19,379 nucleotides of DNA from Bacillota bacterium (GTDB lineage Bacteria; Bacillota_C; Negativicutes; CTSoil-072). The DNA is taken from assembly GCA_017861495.1 (NCBI GenBank), contig JAGFXW010000015.1, forward strand, positions 1 to 19,379, read 5' to 3'. Position numbers and translations under genes: made by a program. Below, piece after piece: positions 14,198 through 19,379 of this stretch; positions within the stretch are counted from its first letter, which is position 1, and every line of letters begins with the position of its first letter. The notes under the pieces are model-generated. The model was not told the DNA's origin, did no database searches, and was given only the letters and a program-made list of their open reading frames with translations.

Positions 14198-15184
14198 TTA
14201 TTTTCCGTTCTGTTCTTCCAATGCCGCCAACACTTTTTCCGGCGTAATCGGCAACGAGTAAATTCTCACGCCAATTGCATCGTATACCGCATTGGCAATC
14301 GCCGCGGCGGTCGGGATCAGCGCCGGCTCACCTACGCCTTTTGCACCAAACGGACCGGTGGGTTCCGGGTCCTCCACAATAACCGATTCGATTTCCGGAA
14401 CATCCAAGGTTGTGGCGATTAAATAGGCATCAAAATTCGGGTTCTTGATTTTCCCTTGATTGACTTCAAGTTCTTCCAGTGTGGCATAACCCAGTCCCAT
14501 CACCGAGCCGCCCTCAATTTGTCCAATTACCATCTCCGGGTTCACCGCCCGCCCCACGTCATGAGCGGCAACGACCTTAAGGACCTCAATCTTGCCTGTA
14601 CCGGTATCCACTTCCACTTCAACAATTTGGGTAGCAAACGCATACGTGCCGAACGGCGATCCATGTCCGGTTTCCGGGTCCAGTCCCGTTGTATCCGGAT
14701 TAAACCAACCGTGCCCCAGCGTGAGCTTTCCTTTGTTGCGGCACGAAGTAATGACATCCTTCAGAGCCAAATCGGTCTTGCTCCCATTGTTATAAACGTA
14801 TCCGTCAGCGAACACCAATTGGTCCGCCGGCGTCATCAGTTTCTCGGCCGCTTCTTCCATCGCGACTTTTTTGGCCTCCGCGGCAGCCAGACGCGCTGCG
14901 TTCCCGGAAATATATGTTTGACGGCTGGCGGAAGTGGCGCCGCCATCCGGAGTGATCATTGTATCGGCGGAGGTGACATTGATTTGGTCAAAAGACACCC
15001 CTAATTCTTCGGCAACAATCTGGGCCAGCACCGTGTCGGACCCTTGTCCGATATCGGCACACCCTACCAATAAATTTACAGATCCGTCGTCCAGCCACTC
15101 AACAAAAGCGCTGGCCGGATTGGGAAGCCCTGTGTTGCCAATCCCATACCACATACAGCCGATCCCTGTACCACGTTTCTTCAT
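14198..15184 (-). CDS. ndhM: Nicotinate dehydrogenase medium molybdopterin subunit
   Basis: This 328-residue protein is the C-terminal half of a xanthine-dehydrogenase-type molybdenum subunit. In most relatives the two halves are one chain; in E. barkeri nicotinate dehydrogenase they are split as here. Landmarks are GCADIGQGSDTVLAQ (41-55), TPDGGATSASRQTY (78-91), AAHDVGRAVNP (206-216) and GVGEPAL (283-289), whose Glu286 is the base expected to activate the water or hydroxyl on molybdenum. The C-terminal YSLPITPEKVLAAL closes the family fold. ATG at 15184 overlaps the ndhL stop as ATGA behind GGTGGA, so the halves are made in a coupled way. The subunit hydroxylates nicotinate at C6 together with NdhL, NdhS and NdhF. 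Confidence 0.92.
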   Translation of the reverse strand: MKKRGTGIGCMWYGIGNTGLPNPASAFVEWLDDGSVNLLVGCADIGQGSDTVLAQIVAEELGVSFDQINVTSADTMITPDGGATSASRQTYISGNAARLAAAEAKKVAMEEAAEKLMTPADQLVFADGYVYNNGSKTDLALKDVITSCRNKGKLTLGHGWFNPDTTGLDPETGHGSPFGTYAFATQIVEVEVDTGTGKIEVLKVVAAHDVGRAVNPEMVIGQIEGGSVMGLGYATLEELEVNQGKIKNPNFDAYLIATTLDVPEIESVIVEDPEPTGPFGAKGVGEPALIPTAAAIANAVYDAIGVRIYSLPITPEKVLAALEEQNGK

Positions 15185-16530
15185 GCTTCCACCCCCCATT
15201 TGGAGAAATTCGGTCCTTGCTTTTGCGCGGCTTCAGCAGCTTTCCGTATCGTTTCCTTAATACCCACGCTATGCTGAAGGACTTGGCCCGTAGCCGTCAC
15301 GCCGCCCGGAGCCAATGCGTTTTTCAAACGGATTTCCAACGGTGACATTCCTAATTTTTCCGCCAAAAGATCCAACTGGGATTCATGGGCAAATGCCATT
15401 TGCGGCACGCCAAACCCGCGCATCGCGCCAGCCGTTGGATTGTTGGTATATACTCCATACGCATCAACCCAGACGTTCGGAACCTCATACGGTCCGGTTG
15501 CATGAACCGCAGCCCTTGTGACAACGCCGGGACCATACGAGGCATAGGCTCCTGTATCGGCGATAATCGTTGCTTTTAAGGCGGTCCATTTTCCATCCTT
15601 CGTCACGGCAGTTTTATAATCGATAATATATGGATGACGTTTGGCAGATGCTGCCATAGATTCTTCCCGTGTATAAACCAGCTTAACCGGCCGGCGGGTA
15701 TGATAGGCCAGCAAAGCAAGATGGCATTGTACGGAAATATCCAGCTTACCGCCGAAACCGCCGCCGGTAACCGACTGAACGATGCGCACCCGGTTCGCAT
15801 CCATATTCATGGTTCTCGCCACTTCTTTACGGTCAAAATGCACATTTTGAGTCGACACCCACATCGTCAGTATATGTCCGTCATATTCAGCCACTCCGGC
15901 TTCCGGTTCGATATAAGCATGTTCTACCGATTGCGTTCTGTATTGATTTTCGATAATCACATCGGCGTTGGCAAAAGCGGCATCCACATCGCCCTTGCGG
16001 ATTTTACGCAGCGTCAGGACATTATTGGCGTGAACCTGCGGCGCGCCCGGTTTCATCGCTTCAATCGGATCGAAGACCGCCGGCAGTTCTTTCATCGTAA
16101 CCTGGATCAGTTTTAATGCCGCTTCCGCCGCCTGTTCCGTCTCGGCAGCAACCAACGCAATCGCATCGCCAATCCGCCGGATTTTATCATGAACCAGAAC
16201 CGGTTCATCTTTTATGATAATCCCCACGCCACTGGCTTTAAACAGCGGCATACAGCCATCCCGTTCCGAACAAGCCTCGCCTTTCAGCATCGTCCCAACT
16301 CCGCCGGCGCCGGGAATATCCGCTGCCGTCAATACTTTTACCACGCCCGGATACGCTTCGGCAGCCGAAGTATCTATTGCTTCCAGAATGGCATGCGGAA
16401 CCTTACTGCGCAAAACTTTCGCGTACAGCATGCCGGGTTTTACGATATCGGCCGCAAACAAAGCCTGGCCTGTTACTTTTCGTATCGCATCTTTACGCGC
16501 TACCGACGTCCCCATGCCTGTTTTATTCAT
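15181..16530 (-). CDS. ndhL: Nicotinate dehydrogenase large molybdopterin subunit
   Basis: The 449-residue protein is the N-terminal half of the split molybdenum subunit. It starts with RKDAIRKVTGQALFAADI (12-29), the usual opening of aldehyde oxidase/xanthine dehydrogenase chains. The VEHAYIEPEAG segment (202-212) lines the substrate pocket. TGGGFGGK (255-262) and AMRGFG (369-374) contact the cofactor, and LLAEKLGMSPLEIRLKN (388-404) follows. It ends cleanly at about the point where NdhM takes over, so the split is genuine. ATG at 16530 follows GGGAGGG and overlaps the ndhS stop by 8 nt; an upstream frame to 16581 has no ribosome binding site. The closest described system is E. barkeri nicotinate dehydrogenase, whose Mo carries a terminal selenium ligand. 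Confidence 0.92.
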   Translation of the reverse strand: MNKTGMGTSVARKDAIRKVTGQALFAADIVKPGMLYAKVLRSKVPHAILEAIDTSAAEAYPGVVKVLTAADIPGAGGVGTMLKGEACSERDGCMPLFKASGVGIIIKDEPVLVHDKIRRIGDAIALVAAETEQAAEAALKLIQVTMKELPAVFDPIEAMKPGAPQVHANNVLTLRKIRKGDVDAAFANADVIIENQYRTQSVEHAYIEPEAGVAEYDGHILTMWVSTQNVHFDRKEVARTMNMDANRVRIVQSVTGGGFGGKLDISVQCHLALLAYHTRRPVKLVYTREESMAASAKRHPYIIDYKTAVTKDGKWTALKATIIADTGAYASYGPGVVTRAAVHATGPYEVPNVWVDAYGVYTNNPTAGAMRGFGVPQMAFAHESQLDLLAEKLGMSPLEIRLKNALAPGGVTATGQVLQHSVGIKETIRKAAEAAQKQGPNFSKWGVEA

Positions 16531-17011
16531 TGTTTTCCCTCCCGCTATCAGCTTCACTAACCGCCGATACTGCCGCAACAATTTTATGATAACCGGTGCA
16601 GCGGCACAAATTTCCGGACAAGGCGACCTTGATCTCCTCTTCCGTCGGTTTCGGATTACTATCCAATAACGCTTTCGCTGACAATATCATACCCGGTGTG
16701 CAAAAACCGCATTGCACAGCGCCGTGGTCAATAAAAGACTGCTGCAAGCGGTGCAATTGCTCCCCTTTGTTTACCCCTTCAATCGTCGTAACAGACGAGC
16801 CATCGATCGTAGCGGCTAAAACCATACAGGAATTTACCGCCTTACCATCAAGAATAATGGTACAAGCGCCGCACTCACCAACACCGCAGCCCTTCTTGGT
16901 GCCGGTCAGTCCCAAATCTTCCCGCAGGAAATCCACCAACAACTTGGAAGTTTCAACTTCTGCCGTTGCAGCAACATCGTTTATCAGGAATTTGATCATT
17001 TGTTTAGCCAT
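16523..17011 (-). CDS. ndhS: Nicotinate dehydrogenase small [2Fe-2S] subunit
   Basis: The 162-residue subunit carries two [2Fe-2S] clusters that wire the molybdenum centre to FAD. The plant-type cluster ligands are Cys42, Cys47, Cys50 and Cys62 in GCGVGECGAC and the later NSC. The second, helical cluster has Cys101-x2-Cys104 (QCGFCTPGM) and Cys136-x-Cys138 (GNLCRCTGY). Order and spacing match the family exactly. ATG at 17011 lies 5 nt after CGGAGGTG; a TTG start 30 nt upstream would overlap the sigma-54 promoter and ribosome binding site and is rejected. It is the first gene of the ndhSLM unit and sits directly downstream of the promoter at 17038-17052. Confidence 0.94.
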   Translation of the reverse strand: MAKQMIKFLINDVAATAEVETSKLLVDFLREDLGLTGTKKGCGVGECGACTIILDGKAVNSCMVLAATIDGSSVTTIEGVNKGEQLHRLQQSFIDHGAVQCGFCTPGMILSAKALLDSNPKPTEEEIKVALSGNLCRCTGYHKIVAAVSAVSEADSGRENNE

Positions 17012-17037
17012 TTCTACACCTCCGTTTAATAAATTAT

Positions 17038-17052
17038 GCAAATTTTATGCCA
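17038..17052 (-). promoter_or_regulatory. Sigma-54 type -24/-12 promoter of ndhSLM
   Basis: The minus strand reads TTGGCATAAAATTTGCA (17037-17053). The invariant GG and GC are present with exact consensus spacing (TGGCA-N6-TTGC). Transcription would start near 17026, leaving a leader of only about 15 nt that still contains the ribosome binding site. A TATCC-N3-GGATA dyad (17054-17066) abuts the -24 side. Confidence 0.65.
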
Positions 17053-17053
17053 A

Positions 17054-17066
17054 TATCCTATGGATA
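17054..17066. promoter_or_regulatory. Inverted repeat next to the -24 element
   Basis: TATCC-TAT-GGATA is a perfect dyad with 5-bp arms starting 2 bp beyond the TGGCA of the sigma-54 promoter. A protein bound here would touch the polymerase, so it is a candidate repressor site. A related TCC-N3-GGA core is also found at 3784-3794, but such a short core can recur by chance. Confidence 0.35.
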
Positions 17067-17232
17067 CACCCACTGTTTTGTGAATAAAAAAACGTCATTT
17101 CAAGCTGTAATAACCGCAGGCAAACCGCCTATTTGACAAGCACTCCTCTTCTGGCAGCAACTCTTTTCTTTTGTTGTCTCTCAGTTTGACAAAGAAGTGT
17201 AACGGTTTTCTTGATTGTCCCCAAAAAAGCTT

Positions 17233-17280
17233 TTCAAAAACGAACTTTCTCATCCATTTTTGAACTATTCATTTTTGCAA
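17233..17280. promoter_or_regulatory. Cluster of repeated CAAAAATGRA sites, candidate upstream activating sequence
   Basis: On the minus strand two tandem copies, TTGCAAAAATGAAT (17267-17280) and GTTCAAAAATGGAT (17252-17265), lie 15 bp apart. A third, inverted TTC-N6-GAA element is at 17233-17245. All resemble the palindrome GTTCAAAAATGAAC at 17489-17502. The cluster lies about 190-240 bp upstream of the -24/-12 promoter, the usual place for enhancer sites of sigma-54 activators. Confidence 0.45.
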
Positions 17281-17289
17281 AACTACTAT

Positions 17290-17317
17290 AAAAACCCGTC
17301 TGCGGCAGCCTTGACGG
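17290..17317 (-). terminator. Terminator-like hairpin in the mocA-ndhS gap
   Basis: On the minus strand CCGTC (17313-17317) pairs with GACGG (17296-17300), followed by GTTTTTAT. The stem is short. It could end transcripts from dml-yqeC-mocA or act within the leader made from the sigma-A type promoter at 17452-17480. Confidence 0.4.
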
Positions 17318-17451
17318 CAGAAGAAACAAGCGGTTGCGAGCATACCCGGCTATATTGGCCGAAAAAAAGACCAACAGATTGATTGTTAAAAACAAGCAAT
17401 TTGTTGATCACCATTGATCTTATGTTAATTCATTATTTCATCGACTCCATT

Positions 17452-17480
17452 ATTATATCATATTAACTATCATAAAACAA
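17452..17480 (-). promoter_or_regulatory. Sigma-A type promoter upstream of ndhS, extended -10
   Basis: On the minus strand TTGTTT (17475-17480), 17 nt and TATAAT (17452-17457) preceded by TGA form an extended -10 promoter. Start would be near 17445, giving a leader of about 430 nt to ndhS that passes the hairpin at 17290-17317. Confidence 0.5.
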
Positions 17481-17488
17481 TCGATATT

Positions 17489-17502
17489 GTTCATTTTTGA
17501 AC
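17489..17502. promoter_or_regulatory. Palindrome GTTCA-N4-TGAAC
   Basis: GTTCATTTTTGAAC is a perfect dyad 8 bp upstream of the -35 box at 17475-17480. It is the symmetrical version of the sites clustered at 17233-17280, suggesting one regulator binding at several places in the gap. Confidence 0.45.
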
Positions 17503-17528
17503 GATGTGCGGTGTTCCTCTAAAATCGA

Positions 17529-18134
17529 TCACTTCCGGAATTTTGCGCATAGGAATTCATAATCTTCCCACGTGTCCGCATCCAGAAAAGAAGTTTCATC
17601 GGCCCAATCCAGACGGGCTACCCATTCCAGGTTCTCGTCGATGATCCGGCGGCCGCCTCGATCTCCCTGCAACGCCGCCAGTTGTCCGCGCCAAAATGCG
17701 CCAAACAATACCGGATTCCGACGCTGCCCGCTACAATACGGGACAATAATATGACGGTTATCATCAAGACATGCAAATCGGTCCATTAGCGCATGAAGAA
17801 GCGGCAAGGAGACCAGGGGCTGATCGCCCAAAAGGAATAAGATCCCGTCCAACTCAACCGGCAAATGGCATAGGGCCAACTGAATCGAAGCGGCTTGCCC
17901 GGCCTGCCGGTTTGGATTATAGACCGCCTGCATCGAATACTGCCGGCACACTGCAGCCAATTCCGCTTGCGGTTCACCGATCACCGCAACGCAATCCGGC
18001 AAAGCTGCAGAAGTTGCCGCTTGCAAGACATGCGCCAGCAGCGGGCGGCCTGCCAACGGCAATAACAATTTCTGCGTTCCCATGCGGCTGGCCTGGCCTG
18101 CGGCCAGGATCACAATCCCGATGCGCTTTTTCAT
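17529..18134 (-). CDS. mocA: Molybdenum cofactor cytidylyltransferase
   Basis: The 201-residue enzyme transfers CMP from CTP to molybdopterin, making the cytosine dinucleotide cofactor used by bacterial xanthine-dehydrogenase-family enzymes, including nicotinate dehydrogenase. It has the nucleotidyltransferase signature LAAGQASRMGTQK (10-22), a metal-binding GDQPLV (103-108), RRNPVLF (138-144) and GDRGGR (157-162). These favour MocA over the GTP-using MobA, though the choice between the two rests partly on context. ATG at 18134 overlaps the yqeC stop as ATGA, with AAGGTGG a few bases upstream. A 517-bp regulatory gap separates it from ndhS, so it may be on a different transcript from the dehydrogenase. 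Confidence 0.92.
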   Translation of the reverse strand: MKKRIGIVILAAGQASRMGTQKLLLPLAGRPLLAHVLQAATSAALPDCVAVIGEPQAELAAVCRQYSMQAVYNPNRQAGQAASIQLALCHLPVELDGILFLLGDQPLVSLPLLHALMDRFACLDDNRHIIVPYCSGQRRNPVLFGAFWRGQLAALQGDRGGRRIIDENLEWVARLDWADETSFLDADTWEDYEFLCAKFRK

Positions 18135-18892
18135 ACGTTAACCACCTTCAGCGGTTTCATCCGTGCGCCGTACCCTTCCGTCACAATGCATTTCGTGATG
18201 TTCGAGCACCGACTGCGCAGATAGTCGATGACCGGTTCCGCCCGCGCGGCTTTTTCGGAATTTCCGCCGGTCAACAGCAAAATTTGTCTGCCCCTGCCGT
18301 GTCGGAAAATTCCCCGTTCGTGCAAAGCCAATTTGGCTAAATCTCTTTCGTCAATCCTCTCGCCTTGCTCTTTACCTAAAATCTCCATAACCAGTTCCAA
18401 CCGGTGGGCGATGGCTGACGAAAGCGGGAGCCCAACCGCCTCCAGACTTAAAACCCCAAGTGTGATCGCCGTCGTAACGGGAATCACCGGTTCGCAATCG
18501 GCAGAAGCCTTGATCAGCCGTTCTTTCGCACCGTCAGCCTCAACGGCAATGTACGTTTCCGAAAAGGCAGCGCGCTGAGCCAATGTATCGATCCACTGCG
18601 GCGGCAAGCCGGTCACCTTCTGCTCCTGCAAACCGGTAAACCAACCGGCTAGGCCCTCGGTTTGCAAGATACGTTCCGCCGCGGCTGCGCCTTCGGCAAA
18701 ATCATCCGCAAGAACCGGATGCCAATCTTTCACCTGGTTCCAGTACATTTTCGTCGTCGTCGTCAGCAGCATCGTCCGGCAGTGCAACCGGGCGCAGGCG
18801 GCTAACGTCATGAGAACCGAAGTCTTGCCTCCGGCTCCGCTGCAGGCAAGGATCGATGGGCTCTGCCAACCGATTGCATCCCACAAATTCAT
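18131..18892 (-). CDS. yqeC: YqeC-family selenium-dependent hydroxylase accessory protein
   Basis: The 253-residue protein has a P-loop-like GAGGKTS (19-25), LLTTTTKMYW (42-51) and the family motif VEADGAKERLIKAS (117-130), suggesting a nucleotide-dependent reaction. YqeC co-occurs with YqeB and SelD in genomes with selenium-dependent molybdenum hydroxylases, and its biochemical function is not established. Here it is translationally coupled to mocA and lies about 50 bp after dml. ATG at 18892 follows GAGGTG with a 6-nt gap; a GTG at 18901 is possible but overlaps that site. Together with yqeB it predicts that the nicotinate dehydrogenase carries selenium. Confidence 0.9.
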   Translation of the reverse strand: MNLWDAIGWQSPSILACSGAGGKTSVLMTLAACARLHCRTMLLTTTTKMYWNQVKDWHPVLADDFAEGAAAAERILQTEGLAGWFTGLQEQKVTGLPPQWIDTLAQRAAFSETYIAVEADGAKERLIKASADCEPVIPVTTAITLGVLSLEAVGLPLSSAIAHRLELVMEILGKEQGERIDERDLAKLALHERGIFRHGRGRQILLLTGGNSEKAARAEPVIDYLRSRCSNITKCIVTEGYGARMKPLKVVNV

Positions 18893-18942
18893 CTCAGGCA
18901 CCTCACTTGGCGCTTTAATCCCTAAAAAAGCAGTTGTTGTTA

Positions 18943-19379
18943 TTATTCTTTAGGCAAGTACATGTTTTCAATCGCCCGGATCTCGGTCAGGCCGATCAAT
19001 TCGTTAAACTCGGCGAAAGGAAGCATTTCGTTAATCATCCCCTCGGTAGTTCCCTGCGCTTTCAATTCATTCATCAGTTTGGTCATCGCGTACGCCGTAA
19101 TATACGTGGAAGCGGTTGGGTAGATAACCAGATTATAACCGATTTCCTGCAGTTTTTGATTATTCATCATTGGCGTGCGGCCGCCTTCCACCATATTGGC
19201 CAAAACCGGAACCGAAAAGCTGGAGGTAATCAGTTTCATTTCTTCCATGCTTTCCGGCGATTCGATGAACAGCACATCGGCGCCGGCTGCCTCGTAGGCT
19301 TTCCCACGGCGGATCGCTTCCTCAATCCCAAACAAAGTACGGGAATCAGTACGGGCAATGATGACCAGATCGGAATCCT
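18943..19379 (-). CDS. dml: 2,3-dimethylmalate lyase, C-terminal half (cut by window edge)
   Basis: The frame is open from the right edge to a TAA at 18943 and encodes the last 144 or so residues of a PEP mutase / isocitrate lyase superfamily enzyme, usually about 290 long. The visible part opens with DLVIIARTDSR, followed by GIEEAIRRGKAYEAAGADVLFIESPES and NMVEGGRTP, which are barrel strands and metal or substrate contacts of the family. The catalytic Cys loop lies in the missing N-terminal half. In nicotinate fermentation dimethylmalate lyase splits (2R,3S)-2,3-dimethylmalate into propionate and pyruvate. The neighbouring ndh and hnr genes make this the best call. 2-Methylisocitrate lyase or oxaloacetate decarboxylase are alternatives on sequence alone. 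Confidence 0.85.
   Translation of the reverse strand, partial: DSDLVIIARTDSRTLFGIEEAIRRGKAYEAAGADVLFIESPESMEEMKLITSSFSVPVLANMVEGGRTPMMNNQKLQEIGYNLVIYPTASTYITAYAMTKLMNELKAQGTTEGMINEMLPFAEFNELIGLTEIRAIENMYLPKE

Noticed and set aside
17012..17041. Upstream TTG start for ndhS at 17041
   Set aside because: It would place the start inside the -24/-12 element and put the strong CGGAGGTG site inside the coding region; ATG at 17011 has ideal spacing.
1..19379. CRISPR arrays, rRNA, tRNA, insertion sequences or phage genes
   Set aside because: No spaced direct-repeat array, transposase, integrase or structural RNA signature could be recognised on either strand.

Overview
The window looks like accessory catabolic DNA from an anaerobic Firmicute. 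Low-GC intergenic regions with A/T-rich sigma-A type promoters, strong GGAGG-type ribosome binding sites and a nicotinate-fermentation gene set all point that way. A Clostridia or Negativicutes host is my inference; the sequence does not fix the genus. Nearly every gene lies on the minus strand, so the window reads from right to left.

Core locus (about 19379 down to 6309). This is most of a nicotinate (vitamin B3) fermentation locus of the Eubacterium barkeri type. At the right edge is the 3' half of a 2,3-dimethylmalate lyase (dml, last step of the pathway). It is followed by two molybdenum-hydroxylase maturation genes, yqeC and mocA. A 517-bp regulatory gap with a sigma-54 type promoter (17038-17052) and a sigma-A type promoter (17452-17480) precedes ndhS-ndhL-ndhM, the Fe-S subunit and the two halves of the split molybdenum subunit of nicotinate dehydrogenase. 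Then come a NiaP-like nicotinate importer, 6-hydroxynicotinate reductase (hnr), an ApbE-like UPF0280 protein, a soluble chemoreceptor-like protein, the FAD subunit ndhF, yqeB, and two XdhC-type chaperone genes, ending at a terminator (6097-6142). Several neighbours overlap by 4-8 nt, which implies translational coupling. Uptake, the first two reactions (nicotinate to 6-hydroxynicotinate to tetrahydro-6-oxonicotinate), assembly of a molybdopterin-cytosine-dinucleotide and probably selenium-containing enzyme, and perhaps taxis are therefore encoded together. The enzymes between Hnr and Dml (enamidase, hydroxymethylglutarate dehydrogenase, methyleneglutarate mutase, methylitaconate isomerase, dimethylmaleate hydratase) are not in the window and may lie beyond the right edge.

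Middle (5911 down to 3060). A two-gene redox pair comes first: an unusually short SdhB-like [2Fe-2S] protein translationally coupled to a FrdA/SdhA-family flavoprotein whose catalytic region differs from true fumarate reductases. A class I SAM methyltransferase follows.

Left part (3028 down to 1). The only convincing plus-strand gene is a 52-residue, very acidic protein of unknown function. It has its own strong promoter and a leader with two mutually exclusive hairpins, one a terminator. It diverges from pckA (ATP-dependent PEP carboxykinase), which could link pyruvate and C4 metabolism to the fermentation. The first 147 bp encode the N-terminus of a second MFS transporter preceded by a roughly 500-bp region with promoters and palindromes.

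The most interesting items are the predicted selenium-dependent nicotinate dehydrogenase module with its sigma-54/sigma-A regulatory region, the ApbE-like protein coupled to hnr, the chemoreceptor embedded in the catabolic operon, the duplicated and partly degenerate XdhC pair, the odd [2Fe-2S]/flavoprotein pair, and the attenuated small acidic gene.
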